From: Desmodus rotundus | Taxonomy: Eukaryota; Chordata; Mammalia; Chiroptera; Phyllostomidae | Assembly (NCBI RefSeq): GCF_022682495.2 | Contig: NC_071397.1 | Location: forward strand, 6,043,082-6,107,081 | Length of the DNA: 64,000 nt | Reading direction: 5' to 3' | Part shown: piece after piece, positions 20,231-33,050 of the stretch | Layout of the letters: each line of letters starts with the position of its first letter | How positions within the stretch are numbered: position 1 is the stretch's first letter | Program-made: the position numbers and the translations under genes | Notes under the pieces: generated by a model | Database searches by the model: none | What the model was told of the DNA's origin: nothing | The model's input: only the letters and a program-made list of their open reading frames with translations

Positions 20231-21235
20231 ATAAACATGCTTTTTTGCACAGCATAAAGGTATGCTGTGTAAATTCAGCTAGTGTCATTTGAGTTCCAGG
20301 AAGCTCTCTCCTGCAGATATACGTATAGTTCTATCTGTCCAGCACCCTCTTACATGTGGGAAATGCTGCTTCCTTCACTCTCTGAGCCCAAGGATGGGTG
20401 CCAGACCCAAAATGGACTAGTCGGAACAATTTCCTGGGATTTTTTAAATCTTAGGATCCTAAAAGTGAGTCTCATAACATTTGGGTTACAGATGTGCGGA
20501 TTTGTCAGAAGTCAGCAAATGGTCACTTAAAATGTGTGCATTTTCTTGGATGTCAATTTTGCATAAAAAATGTAAACAAATGGTGAACTCTAAGTTAATG
20601 ATATGCATGCTGAAGTATTTAGGTGGGTGTGTACTAATGTCTGCAACTTACTTGGAAATGAATTTTAAAAGACACACTGATAAAAAGCAGGACTGTTAGA
20701 TGAACAGATACATGATAAAGCAAGTACGGTAATAACATCCATGCATGGTAAAGCTTTTTGTTTGGATAATTTTCAAAATTAAATTTTGGAGGAAAAAACA
20801 CGGTGAAATCCCACTCTGCTGGCAGTGCTGTGAACTATCTGCGGTCATGTTCTCCAGGGTACGGAGGGACACTGTTTCAGAACACAATGCGGACAGAACC
20901 AGGAACACGGAAGGGAGGGGTTTTAAGGTATCTAAGTTGTCCCTGGCTAAGGCCCAGCTGCATCTCTGCTGCTTCAGCAGTTAACCAAGCCAAAGAAGAT
21001 TCCGATTTTACCTAAGTTAGTTCCAGATGGGTTCCTAACACAAACTAAGGAGTGCTGACTACTACACTAGTGTAAGGTAATAATAAAAACTGTAGACAAA
21101 GAAAGACGGCCACTGGAGTACTATTTATTTTTAAAAACCACAAAATGACCTGATTGAACAAAAGAAAAATGGCAAAATTTATGGTATATTTGATGATATG
21201 AAATAATAAAATTTTAAATCAAAATCTTACAAATC
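20231..21235. other. Unassigned intronic sequence
   Basis: No gene or confident repeat seen. Short open frames are unremarkable. Confidence 0.5.
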
Positions 21236-21283
21236 TATCTATATATGTATATGTATATATATACATATGTGTGTGTATATATA
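21236..21283. repeat. TA-rich microsatellite flanking the mariner
   Basis: Alternating TA, TATG and GTGT units. Its last TA (21282-21283) is the mariner target site. Confidence 0.8.
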
Positions 21284-21965
21284 TGAGGTCTGTCTGGAAA
21301 AAATCCAACCATTGTTAATATAACAAGAATGGTTTGCACAACACTGATGTAACCTGGCAGCCAAGGAGAGAGGACTGGAATGCACATGCATGAACATTGA
21401 CAACTTCACTGTACTAGTCAGTGGGGGAGGTAGATGTGTTGAGTGAGCATGTGTACTGTGTGGCCATCATATTCAAAATAACTGAGCAAGTAGAGCAACG
21501 AATCTGCATCAAATTTTGCATTAAGCTTGAGCATTCCTCAGTGGAAATTATTTGGGTGATTCAGAAGGCAGCAGCTATGGACAACTGGTGATTGGCAGCT
21601 TCATCACAACAACAAGCTTGCTCATGCATCACATCTTGTGCAGAGTTTTTGGCAAAACATCAAATCACTCAGGTGACTCAGAGCCTCCTACAGCCTAGAT
21701 TTCTCACCCTGCGACTTCTGGCTTTTCCCAAAACTAAAATCACCTTTGAAAGTAAAGAGATTTCAGACCATCGATGAGATTCAGGAAAATACAACAGGGC
21801 AGCTGATCGTGATTGGGAGAACTATGTGAGGTCCCAAGGGGCCTACTTTGAAGAGGAGTGAGGTGTCACTGTCTTATGCACAGTGTTTTTTGTATCTTGT
21901 GTCTTCTTCAATAAATGTCTCTATTTTTCATATTACATGGCTCGATACCTTCCGGACAGACCTTG
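21284..21965 (+). mobile_element. Tc1/mariner-type element, internally deleted
   Basis: The ends are inverted: TGAGGTCTGTCTGGAAA at the left, and the right end reverse-complements to CAAGGTCTGTCCGGAAGG. TA lies on both sides (21282-21283 and 21966-21967). At 682 bp it is about half the usual mariner length. Confidence 0.9.
21479..21862 (+). pseudogene. Mariner transposase remnant
   Basis: Pieces of a mariner transposase (DDE/D family) remain: the N-terminal DNA-binding part (ITEQVEQRICIKFCIKLEHS, from about 21479), then directly the C-terminal catalytic region (SHLVQSF, FLAKHQITQVTQ, SPCDFWLFPKLK). The middle third is missing. In the block that is normally His-Asp-Asn-Ala the sequence reads His-Asn-Asn-Lys (Asn codon 21608-21610), so one catalytic Asp is lost, while the Tyr-Ser-x-Asp Asp codon (21698-21700) is kept. 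Small frameshifts separate the blocks. Not functional. Confidence 0.85.
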
Positions 21966-21967
21966 TA

Positions 21968-22339
21968 TAAACTATATAGTTTTTATATATAGTTACATAG
22001 ATACATAATTCTATACATAACTATATATACATGTATATACAAAGAGACATACATTAGGATACAATTTTGGAAAAAGAAAAATAAATTTAGAAAAAGGTTA
22101 CATGAAAATATACAAAACTGTCAACACTGGTTATCTTGGGTCTAGGATTATTATGCTGAAATGCACATATCATTTCCTACGTTTTCTTTGATATGTATAT
22201 ATTTTTAGAATAACCACAAAAAGAAGTCATTTTTTTAAAAACTACTATTAAATATTTTTTAACTATATCTTATGCTTGCTTCCTGAGCACCATTCCCATC
22301 ATAAATGTTCTAAATGTTCATGAATACTTGAAATCTGCC
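21968..22339. other. AT-rich intronic sequence
   Basis: TATA-type low-complexity sequence and no recognised element. Confidence 0.5.
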
Positions 22340-22600
22340 ATTCATCCTACAAGGCCTGGGAAGTGATAGTCCACTGGTTAGACATGATCCATGCAGCCAG
22401 ACTATTTCAGTTCAAATCCCCATTATGCCCTTATTTTTGGCAATGAAACAAAATGTACAGTTCAGGGCAAATTAGTTAATCTTTCTTGCCTTAATTTGCC
22501 CATCTACTAAGTGGATAAATAGTACTTACCTTACAAGTTTGAGAAATAAATGAGCTAATACATGTAAAACACTTAGACTGGTCATTACCATTTTCATAAA
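22340..22600 (+). repeat. MIR SINE relic
   Basis: MIR order of features: a tRNA-derived part with GACTATTTCAGTTCAAATCC, then GGGCAAATTAGTTAATCTTT (the conserved core region) and AGTGGATAAATAGTACTTAC, ending in CATGTAAAACACTTAGACTG. Confidence 0.75.
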
Positions 22601-22674
22601 CACTTTGTCTGAAGATCTTGTTTCCTACCTTAATAACAGAAGTTAACTAATCAGGCATTATTAACTTACTCTTT

Positions 22675-22898
22675 TTCTTAAAGATTTTTATTTATTTATT
22701 TTTAAAGAGAGAGTAAGTGAAGGAGAAAGAGAAAGAGGAAACACTGATGTGACACAGAAACATCGATCAGTTGCCTCTCATATGCACCCCAACTAGGACC
22801 GACCTGCAACCCAGGCATGTGCCCTGACCAGGAGTTAAACTGGTGACCTTTCACTTTGTGGAACAATAGCCAACCAACTGGGCCACACTGGTCAGGGC
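22675..22898 (-). mobile_element. VES-type SINE, minus orientation
   Basis: Antisense SINE ending GGGCCACACTGGTCAGGGC. The flanks carry a perfect 14-bp target duplication, TTAACTTACTCTTT (22661-22674 and 22899-22912). Confidence 0.95.
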
Positions 22899-22929
22899 TT
22901 AACTTACTCTTTATCACCTCCTCTCTATT

Positions 22930-23770
22930 TCTAAATATCTGTTTTATACCTAGCCTGCCTTCTTTCTTTCATTCTTTCACACCTTGTTTCCAAATACCTG
23001 CTAGGTGTCCAGCACTGTCCCAGACACAAGATGCCATTGCCAAGAGTATACAGGCCTCCTCTTTTCTGAAGCTAATCCCACAGCTTCTACCTTACATTTC
23101 GCATCTTTTTCTTGCCAGTTCATTCCACCTCCTTCCTCAAATCTTTAATCTCTCCTTCTCTCTGTGTGTCTAAAAAGATGTTCTTTTTTAAAAAAATCTT
23201 CCTTTGAACCTACTAGGAACTTCTTCCTTCTTCACCCCAACTTCTCAAATGAAGTCCCCAAATCTGGTTTATTATACACTACTGATACTTCACTCCCCAA
23301 GATTGCTAATGGCCTCCTTGTTGCCATGTCTAATAGCTAGTTCAGGCCTCATTTTGTGTTCCGTGGCCTCTGATACTGCTCACTATGCACTTCTTTAATT
23401 TAAACTATTAATACAATCTTGGTTTTCTCCCAATTCTTTGGCTGCTTTGTCGCACTGTCTTAAAGCAGATGTTCCTCAAGCAGTAAGCCCAACTCTTCCT
23501 ATTCTCTCTCTTGAAGATCTTAATTCTTCACGGCTCAAATAGCAGCTCTAAGGAGATGACTGCTGATGATTTAGATGATTTAGATGATGATCTAGATGAT
23601 TTCTAACTCCAGCTCTGACTGCTCTCCTGAGTTTCAGTCCTTCATTTCCAACTGCCTGTCAGGCATCAGGCACTTCCAATTGGCCTTTCAATCTAATAAC
23701 CATGTTGGAAAAATCTGATCATTCCATCCACAGACTGCTCCCTATTCTGATTTTCCCTCTGTAGTTAAAG
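22930..23770 (+). mobile_element. L2 ORF2 relic
   Basis: Degenerate L2 reverse-transcriptase region (CTAATGGCCTCCTTGTTGCC, CTGATACTGCTCACTATGCA, TTCCAACTGCCTGTCAGGC). It includes a small local repeat of GATGATTTA units at 23565-23603. Confidence 0.55.
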
Positions 23771-23999
23771 ATACCAAATGAGTGGGAAAATCCACAATTC
23801 TGACAATTTCTGCTGATTTTGCAGGTCTAATGTATCAGGTTAATCTTCCGGTTTAACACAAGAGCAAGCATACCTCTTCTGTTTTCATTTCTTTTTTGAG
23901 AAGTAGGTATGGGGAAGAGTTAGGGGAAAGTGCTTCACTTTGAATTGACATTGAATTTTATGTATGAACAAAGAAAACATTAGATATAAGATGAAGTGG

Positions 24000-24420
24000 C
24001 AGCCCTCCAAAATTTGTTCTCCCCTCTTCAGCAAATTTTAGCTGGTACATGGCTACCCAACTGAGACAGTATTTCCCAGCTTCCCTCGCCAGTAGGTGTG
24101 GTCAGTAGCTAAATTCTAATCAACAGAATCTGAGTGGAAGTGATGAATAACATTTCCAAGCCTTGGTCTTACTACATTAGGCATGCACTCCTCTGCTGTA
24201 ATGGAGTCTCCAGAGGAGTCATGGAAGTCACATCTAAAGGACAGCGGAGCCGCCTTGCCAACCCGAGTCCCATGAGGTTGTGAGGGAGAGGCTGCCTATC
24301 AGCCCTAGACTATCGAGTGAGAGAAAAATACCTTCTGTTTTTATCAAAGTCATTGGGCCTTTTTGATGCAATAGCTTAATCTGTATCCTTACTGATACAG
24401 ACACAGATAAAATTAAACAT
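24000..24420 (+). repeat. Old dispersed mammalian repeat, family not named
   Basis: TATTTCCCAGCTTCCCTCGC, TCTGAGTGGAAGTGATG and the end CTTACTGATAC have the look of an ancient mammalian dispersed repeat. Related in layout to 19331-19765. Confidence 0.4.
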
Positions 24421-27419
24421 CAGAACTGCTAGAACTTACAACCACTCTGCAAATTCATAGTACCTTGGTACCAATTTAGAAGAAAAAGTCATCCAGAATG
24501 AATTTATTCCTATATACTTGATGCCTAGGAATTCATTAGTTTCTTAAGATAAAAAAAAGTACTGGTTGAGTCCCAAGAGACAAGAAAATTACAAATTACT
24601 TTGGGGAAATAAAGGGGTTTCTGAGGAGCACATGCATTAAAAACACTAGCAATAAAAAGGAAATGAGAGTGGGAGGAGTAGGAGAGATAATAAAAGTATT
24701 CACTGTGATTTTAATTCTGAAATCCACATACATTTTTGGAGTGACAGGTGTTATCTACATAATATTCTTTTAAGATTTCTTACATGTAAGCAGGAGTAAT
24801 TTTGATATCTAAAATTATCTTCATCAATTTTTTCATCTAAGTCTACAGTCCTTCATTTACCAAATTGTTAATCACTTGTACCACATTTAATATCAACAAT
24901 TAATGAAACATTAATGTTTATACCTTAATTCAACCAAATATTACCAACCTCAGCCTTATTTAAATGTATTTATTCCTCTAACCAAATGAGTTCAGGGTTA
25001 ACACTAACTTCCAAGATGGGGAGAAGCTAAGTGAAGAATCAGACTCTGGTGCCTGAGCTCCTTTAGGACAGATGGCTGCTTTTAAAATTATTTACAACCA
25101 GACGACCACTATTCTATTCGAGAATGGTATTGTGTCATAGCCAACTTTTGATCATTTGTGTTAACTGAAGGCAGAAGCACAGATGATCAAAAACAATCTC
25201 CAAATCACTTATAGTTGGCTTTGAAATATCTATTAATTTTTTCAAAGAGATTGATTTTATTATCGTTTTCTCAGGATAATATGAAAAGTGACTTGTGTTC
25301 CCTGGGTACAAGCCAAATGATGGGAGCATAATTGGTAGCTGAATCAATTAAACATGGGCATAAGAATTCACCACAAAAAAATGGAAACTGACCAGCTATA
25401 AGAGATAAATGAGACTCGATGACAAGTATTAAAAATAAGATATTTTGAAACACAATTCTATATTAAGTAAAATATAGAATTAGACTCACAGAGATATCAG
25501 CAGAGAAAATTTTTGTGCTATATTTGATTTCACAAGCTCAGGGAAACAAATATTTCTAGAAACCCCTCAGTGGCTGGATTGCCAGTGTTAAAGGTATCTC
25601 ACAGAATGAAGGACAGTGACGTTGACATCATCAGTGTTTTCCTCTTAAAAGTCAAGGTTCTTTATTAACACCTACTATGAAGAGGACACATGGATCATGA
25701 GCACTGCTACATGTCCTCCCAGTTTTAAAGTGGGAAGGAAGTAGTTTAGGAGTCAATAGCATAGTAGGGGCACAGGCACCAAAACAGGAGGCACACAGGT
25801 AAGTAGCACTTTTCTTCCTCTGCCTGACTCCCATGTCAGTGTGTCAAACAACTTTTTGGCCTGGGTCAAGTCCCATCTTCTGCCTTTGTTCAGTGCCTAA
25901 GGAATGTCTGGCATTTAATAAGTACTAAGTAATAATACACATAGTGGACCTATAATCAATTACTATGAAATGTGCCACAGTGGGGCCCATTTTATGGATT
26001 AGACTAATAATCCCATGAGCCATACTTTTGATAAATTGGTTCATATTACAATAGAATTTATTGTATTATAACAGATTCACTGACTTACAGCATGTTAAAC
26101 ACTTGCAAATCCAAAATCTGTAAGGCATTTATCTTTTATTTAAGATTTATAAAATCATGTCCATCTTAAGATGCCTCCAGGCGCACATATGGTATAAAAA
26201 GCAAGTACAAACTTGTAACAAAAAGAAAAGCCACACTCTGTTCAGATTTACTTTCTGTTCTTTTTTTAAACACTAAACAAAAGCAGTATGTCTTATACCT
26301 GAAGGTCAACCCAAAGGGCTAACTTTATACAGATTTATTAAAAAGTCTATCTCAAGAAAATACTGCTATCTCTGGACACGAAAGACTTAGGCTGATTAGC
26401 AGGACAGCTTTGGCAGTGCCCACCGGAAGTCAGTGTTAAGATACCTAAAGGCTTAAGTATACTTTTTTAAAAAAGAAAAGCACTACTCTGAATTTAACTC
26501 CAAAGCAAAGCAGAGCTGTGATGTGTCTCCTGCTGTGTTCTATGAGGCCAAATGCTACTGTGCGGTACCCTGCACACAGCATCACCCCCACGTGGCCTGT
26601 CCTGAGCAGGGTCCTTCTCTTTCACATACACTCACAGCTTGAGAAGAAGGACAGAAAGTCAAGAAAACACAATAGCTGTCTTAATGTTGAACAAAGGTGA
26701 AATGGCAAATAAAAACTTAATGAAATGTTTCTGGTAGTCTCAGGTGAACAATTCCTAAAGTAAAATGTACATTATTCGTATTTATTCTGATTTTTATTTT
26801 TAGGCCTCCCACATTAACTGCACCCCTATAAAAAGCGTGAAAAATCACAAAATGGATGTCAGAATAATAAAATGCTTGAACAGATATTATTACTGAAAAT
26901 AGTAAGTTTCATGGGGGTTTTTTTGTTTTGTTTTTTACTACTCTTATGTTACCTATGCTTATACAATGCCTTGCACATAGTAGATGCTCAAATATTTGAG
27001 GAAGATAGGATGAAGGACAGGAAGGAGAAAAAAACTTAAACAGGAGGGAATTTTATAAGTAGAACATGGATATAAAGGTAACTATAAAATTTTCATTCTG
27101 GGATTGACCCACATCCTGAAATCTCTTTTCAGAATTAGCCCTGCTTTCTTCCTCTATTTCTAGCATATTTACTATAAAACCAGCCATTTCTAATAGTTGT
27201 GTGTATGTAACTCCTTAGAAGTTAAAATTCCTGGGGTTCCTGACGTTCCCAAGATCATTGTCACATTTACTAAAAACACAAAAGCGGTATTTTCTCAAGT
27301 AGGAAACATATAAATTTAACTACATATTTAATCCATAAATTTATATAGAGTTTATAGAAAGGGAGAGCAGAGATGGTTATTAAGAGAATACAATTATGAT
27401 TCTCAAGTTGGACACATGC
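24421..27419. other. Mostly unassigned intronic sequence (3 kb)
   Basis: No gene. A short L2/MIR-like tail lies near 26965-27000 (CTTGCACATAGTAGATGCTC). Otherwise nothing is recognised. Confidence 0.5.
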
Positions 27420-27870
27420 CCCTCCTCTACTCTCTCTCAATCCCTCACCCTAGTTGACTTCATCTATTCCCGTAGCTTCAATTCAACTGTATGTCAGTAA
27501 CTCCCAATTTTTATTTCCAATCAAAACTCCCTTTCTATGCACCAGTCCTTTACAGCCAACTCTCTCTGGAAATCTCCAGTTGGATGATTCACAAGCATCT
27601 CAAACTAAAAAGCCTCAACACTAAATATTGTTCTTATTGCACCCACAACATGCCTTCCCCTGATTTCCCTATCTAAGTAAGTGGGCCACAATATACACAG
27701 TTGTTCATGCCAGAAATCCAGTGTCAATGATGAGGCCTCCCTTTCATCCCCATCTCCTGCATCTTCCACATCCACACTTTCATCATTTTGTCATTACTAC
27801 CTTCAAAATAGTTGTATCTCAATCCCATCTATTTTATTCCATCTCCACTGCCATCACCCTAATCCAGAGA
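27420..27870 (+). mobile_element. L2 ORF2 relic
   Basis: L2 region downstream of the RT core, with translated traces such as WMIHKHLKLKSLN near 27575-27625 and the later CATCTCCACTGCCATCACCC phrase. Confidence 0.55.
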
Positions 27871-28299
27871 TTGCAAAGTGTCATTTATGGGACCCCACTG
27901 TATTTGCAAGGTTGGTGTGTTTGGTCCACAGTATTTTCATAAACTATTTGGATTAATTGCTAACACCTACTCATATAAAAATGGAAAAATTTGTTTAACA
28001 AAACAAATCAGATCCCTGGCTTCTCTTGGAAAAAATTAAAAGACCTGGCAATACTGGGCATACAATTCCATTTGGCTTAAACATGGTGGGATTCAGGAGG
28101 GGCTACACCTCTTAATATAGGGCCCGTGCCCTCTGGTTTGTTTGCCAGCCACCTCTCTACTATCTCCCAACACTTAGGCCAAAGGAAAGTTGCCATTTAT
28201 TAATGCAGTTTCAATATTATTTTGTTTTATACTTTTACACTATGTAACCACTGAAAGCAAATGAGTGTGTGAACCCATTCCAGTACAAGTTCCCATTTA

Positions 28300-28724
28300 A
28301 AATGTGAATCAGATCATATCACTCCTCGGTTAAACTTTCTAATGACTTACCATTAAATTAAAACCTAAACTCTTACCATGGCCTAAAAGGCCCTGCATGA
28401 CCTAACCTGTCCAATTTCATCTCCTCCCACTCCCCTAACTCACCATGCTTCATCTACTATCCTTCTTTCTCTTCATTGTTCCCAAGTTTGGAAGGCTCTT
28501 ATCATGGATATTCATACGGCTGGTTTCTCCTTGCTATTCAGGTTTCAGCTCAAATGTCACCTTCTAGAAAAGTTCTTCACTGCCTACAGAACATAAAGAA
28601 GTGTCCCCCACCCCCACCCCCCACAACCTACCTTCACTTTCTATCACTTTGTCTAATTTTCTTCATGCAAGTCATTGTTATTTAACATTATCTTGCTTAT
28701 TTATTTACCAATTATATATATATG

Positions 28725-28816
<92 letters not shown>

Positions 28817-28920
28817 ATTTCTAGAATGTAAACTCTACTACAGCAGGAACCACAAATGTCTTATTTGCCATTGTAACTCCATTTCTTAGTACTTAGTAAA
28901 TATTTGTCAAATAAATACTG
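28300..28920 (+). mobile_element. L2 3' end, interrupted by a TA microsatellite
   Basis: CATGGCCTAAAAGGCCCTGC, CAGGTTTCAGCTCAAATGTC, then the tail phrase TTAGTACTTAGTAAATATTT. Confidence 0.65.
28714..28813. repeat. (TA)n/(TG)n compound microsatellite
   Basis: About 100 bases of TATATG, (TG)n and long (TA)n. An open frame reading through it (28601-28831) is an artefact. Confidence 0.97.
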
Positions 28921-29039
28921 TACTACCATAATAGTCCTTGCAACTGTAAATGGGCTCGGTCAACACCAACCCCCAATCCCTTTCTCACTTCTACTAATCT
29001 AGAGGCTTGCCTCTTTTGCAGCTTGGGATGCCACACAAC

Positions 29040-29210
29040 ACAGCTCAGTCATTCAACAAATATATATTACAATTATTCAAGGTGCTGGGATCACACAGCC
29101 AAAAACCCCTTCCCTCGGGGAGTTTATAATCTAGTAGGAAGAGACAGACAATAAACAAAGTAAGTCAGTAAATCATATACTATATTAGCAGGTGATGAAG
29201 ACCAAAGGAA
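29040..29210 (-). mobile_element. L2 3' end, minus orientation
   Basis: CATTCAACAAATATATATTA followed by GAGTTTATAATCTAGTAGGA and AGACAGACAATAAACAAAG: the antisense of an L2 3' end. Confidence 0.6.
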
Positions 29211-29309
29211 AAGATCGTGAAAAGAGACACACGGAGTGTGGTGCATGCTGTCAGTAAGTGTGTGTGTGTATAAGGAGGGGCTGCAATTTAACTGGTCACC
29301 TCCTTGTCA

Positions 29310-29510
29310 TTCCTCAGGTCTCAGCTTAAACGCCATTGCCGCGGGTTGGGTGTCTTTTCCTTCACTGCCCTCTGACATCATTTAAGTGAAATGATATAAT
29401 TATCTGTATGTTTATTATCTGTCTCCTCTTACAGAAGCAGGAGCTTTGTTTTATTAATAATATAACCTGGCACACTGTAGGCTTTCAATAAATTTTTGTT
29501 ATAGGAATGA
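29310..29510 (+). mobile_element. L2 3' end
   Basis: CAGGTCTCAGCTTAAACGCC, CCTTCACTGCCCTCTGACAT and a CTTTCAATAAATTTTTGTTA tail. Confidence 0.6.
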
Positions 29511-31289
29511 AGTTTCTTTCCCATTGTAAACAATTTGCTAAATTCTAAGAAGTTTAAAAAGAATCATTCTTAGCCGCAGATTTTATAGTATATATTATAT
29601 AAACCACTATTATTCTCTTATTTTTCATACTTAACTTAGTTACCTGATTCATTATTATGTTTCTTTACAGCACATCTACAAGTACACTACTCCCTAGAAA
29701 CACATCAAAAACATTTATATGTCTTATTTTCAGTAAGGAATAATAGAATTATTTCAATTTCACTCATTTTCACTCCACCAAAATGGTACAGATTTGCCAG
29801 GCTGAAACAATTCATATTCCCCTTTCATTTTACACACTTATCTGTGAAGGCGGCATGAAGTATGCCACAGGAATCATCTCTCTTCTAAGCCTATTACGTA
29901 TGCTTTGTAATTCACTGGAAATTGAAATCATCAGTAATCACTTCTTCCTGTTCTCTTGTCAAGCTAGAGTCCTTTTTTTGAGAGGTTTCTTTTCAGGTTT
30001 TGCCAACCCATTTTAAAAAGTCATTTCCCATCTTTTTTTAAAATAAAAATGTGCCTACAAAGTTCAAAATTTTTTAATAGTTCATTCCTAGAGGGCACCA
30101 AAACATAAAGAATAGAGCAATTTCAAAGCAAAAATTTTTTTGCCCAATTCAGACTTTTATTGGTCCCTAAGGATATGTAAATGAGTCAAGAAGTGAGGTC
30201 CACACATTAAAAGAAAAGAAAAAAAGTATACAAAGATGTTTAGCTGAAAACCGCACTATAATTCAAATACCATTAAGGGTCACTGTAAACATGTGTAGGC
30301 CAGAAACACAATCTATCTTTAAATTACTGTAAGCTGATACAGGGATAAAAGTTTGACATAGCATTTCTCTAAAGAGGGCAGGGTAAAAAAGATGGGCAAT
30401 AAATCCATAAGAAAGTGAATATGGCCAGACAAGAGCTACAGAAAAGGCACCAGGAAAAATCAGTAACTGCAGAAAGGGACAACAGAACCCATGGTTAAAA
30501 GGGGCCTATAAATTCTACGTATATAGGATCTCTGGATAATTTTCACTGGATTTCATTTCATTTCATTTGGTTTTTCTCAAAATCAAGTCTCTCAGTTTAA
30601 AATAAATAAATAAATAAATAAAAGAGCTTCTTAACCAGAAGTTTATAATATTTAAAAGATACCCCACAATGTAACTCCTTTAAAGGTCTCTGTGCCTAGT
30701 TCCACAAATGTGCCTGGCCCTTCATAGTTATACATAAAACATCCCTGGGCATTTCGATGAGCTACCAAAGTTGGTAAGATAAAACAATGCTAAGAAGGTT
30801 GTCCCAGTGCCAGTGAGTTATCTGTAAGGTTTTCTTTATGAAGCTCTACCACCCGAAGCTGTACTGTGGTTAAATGGATAGTGACGGAAAGCACCAGACT
30901 GTGCTGGCACAGAGGAAGCGCTGGATGAATGTGCACACCAAACTGTTGCCCCAACTGGCAGGAAATGCTGTCTCCAAACTGACATTCCTGTTAACCTGCT
31001 TTGGAGGACAGTTTCTTTGTCCCCAAACAAAGGCTGGCTCAGTATTTTTTCGGTACTTTTGCATCCTATTTGAGGATCAGAAAAAAAGCGAGATTTCAGT
31101 AGGTCCTAACTTAGGCATTGTCAGTGAGGGAAGCAACCCAAAATGACAGCTGTCAGGAGGAGGAAAAAAGCTTAATGGTAATAACAAGGTTTCTGCAAAA
31201 GTAACTTTTCCCAGACAGCTGGTACCAGAAGTGACTGTGTCACTAAGCCTCCAGAAAGCAGGGAACCGCTGCCCTACTTCTTTCTTTCA
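29511..31289. other. Unassigned intronic sequence
   Basis: No gene or confident repeat, apart from a small (AATA)n run at 30600-30622. Frames of 77-90 codons are unsupported. Confidence 0.5.
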
Positions 31290-32180
31290 TTAAACTTCTC
31301 AAAAATGTTGTCTCTATGTGCTGTTCTCAGTTCTTCTCTTCTTTTCTGAACCTACTCCAATTAGGCTCTCATCCACCTCATCTGAAACTACTTCACAAGG
31401 GTATTCAGGATCTCTGTGTCGCCAAATCCAACCAGCAGTCCTCATCTACCATGACCTCTCAGCAGCACAACACAATTGGTCACTCCGTCCTCTGGCTTCC
31501 AAGACACTATCCTTGCCTGGCTTTGCTCCCACCTCACCACTGGGTCTTGTCTGCTGGATCCTTCTTCTGTCCTCAACCTCTTTTCTTTTTTTTAAATTTA
31601 TTGATTTTAGAGAGGAAGGCGGGAGTAGGGGGAAGGGGAGGGAAGAGAGAGAGAGAAAAAAAAAACCTCGATTTGTTGTTCTACTTATTTATGCATTTGT
31701 TGGTTGATTCCTGTGTGTGCCCTGACTGGGGATCAAAGCCACAACCTTGGTGTATCAGGACAATGCACTAACCAACTGAGCCACCCAGCAAGGGCTGTCC
31801 TCAACCTTGTAACACTGGTGATCTCATCCAGTCTCACACCTTTAAGAAGCATCTATGTTGATAACTAACTCCTAGATTTATATATCTAGCCCAGACTTCT
31901 TGCTTGGACTTCAGATATTGTCCAACTACATCTTCAACATCTCTAACTAGAGATTGAAAAGGCATCTCAAATCTAAAACATTCAAACTGAGCTTCCCTAA
32001 AACCTACTCCACTGTCCCCCTTGACTCAGAGAACTGCAGTTCCATCCTGTCGGTTGTTCAGGCCATAAACCTTGGTGTCACCCTTGATTCCTTTCTTTAT
32101 CCCACGCCAAACCTATCAGTCATATGACTAGCTCTACCTTCAAAATATAACAGAATCTGAAGCATTTTCCCCTATTCATT
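31290..32180 (+). mobile_element. L2 reverse-transcriptase relic, split by a SINE
   Basis: L2 ORF2 sequence spanning the RT core. Left of the SINE lie the GACCTCTCAGCAGCACAACA and GGCTTCCAAGACACTATCC segments. Right of it, CATCTATGTTGATAACT (about 31850) is the decayed YADD catalytic block. Continuity across the SINE is clear. Confidence 0.65.
31580..31794 (-). mobile_element. VES-type SINE, minus orientation, inside L2
   Basis: Antisense SINE ending GAGCCACCCAGCAAGGG, with perfect target duplications CTGTCCTCAACCT at 31567-31579 and 31795-31807. Confidence 0.95.
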
Positions 32181-32384
32181 GCTTCTAAGTCTGGGAATTT
32201 TCATAGGGAAGGTAATGCCTAGACATCAGGTGTAGTGAAGTTCATTCAGGGCAAAGGATATATCATGTTTAAAGATACAGAATAATAAACTAGTACAGTA
32301 TGCACCTGGAATCTGGAATCAGTTTCATTTGGTTGGCCTAAGGTTTCAGCAGGAAGTGAGACTACAAAAGTAAGCAGAGGTCTA

Positions 32385-32560
32385 CCACTCACTAAGCATT
32401 CACTATGTGTCAGGTATTGTTTTAATTCCTTTATACTGTTTTTAAACAATTTAACCATCACAGCAATCCTTCTCCTACAAAGAAGCCACTACTGTTATCT
32501 CTGCTACGTACAGGGGTCCAAACTGAGGACAGAGAGGTTAGGTGAATTGGCCAAAGTAAC
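32385..32560 (-). repeat. MIR SINE relic, minus orientation
   Basis: CACTATGTGTCAGGTATTGT, then AACTGAGGACAGAGAGGTTA and GTGAATTGGCCAAAGTAAC: the MIR core in antisense. Confidence 0.75.
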
Positions 32561-32639
32561 TTTGCTAATAAATGAAGGCAAACATAAAGCCAGGCAAACT
32601 GACTCTAGAATTTCACTCGTACCCATTACATTGCATTGT

Positions 32640-32930
32640 CTTTGTGCTAAGGATCTTGAGTTTCATGGTATAGACAAGAAGGAGCCACTGAAAAGTTTTA
32701 TGCAGGGGAATGACAGGATCAGTTTGCATGTGAGCAAGATGACCCTGACAGCAGTGTGGAGAAAGTGCTAGCGAAGGACAAAGAGAACTGCAAGATCCAG
32801 GCTAGAAATGTTGAAGGCAGAATTTAGGGTAGGGAATAGGAAGGAGGAAAACAGATTTTAGAAACATCCAGAATGTAGAAATTATTAGGCGTTTTGATAA
32901 TGTTGTGGCTGAAGACGGGAATTTGGGCTC
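32640..32930 (-). mobile_element. L2 relic, minus orientation
   Basis: AAGGAGCCACTGAAAAGTTT, GGGGAATGACAGGATCAGTT and ATGACCCTGACAGCAGTGTG are the antisense of a conserved L2 3' segment. Confidence 0.65.
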
Positions 32931-32965
32931 TTCCATTTACCATTCTCTCCATATATATTACAGTA

Positions 32966-33050
32966 AAAAAAAAAAAAAAAAAAGGAAAGAAAGGGAGGAA
33001 AGGAAAGAAAGAAAGGGAAAGGAAGGGAAGGGAGAAAAAGAAATCAAGAG
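32966..33050 (+). repeat. Poly(A)/purine microsatellite
   Basis: An A-run followed by GGAAAG-type units; purine-only over about 75 bases. Confidence 0.92.

Noticed and set aside
23565..23603. Short GATGATTTA-type repeats as a CRISPR-like or regulatory array.
   Set aside because: No spacers and imperfect 9-12-base units; a small local minisatellite within an L2 relic in a mammalian intron.
28601..28831. 76-codon frame with a long Ile-Tyr repeat.
   Set aside because: It is the translation of the (TA)n microsatellite.
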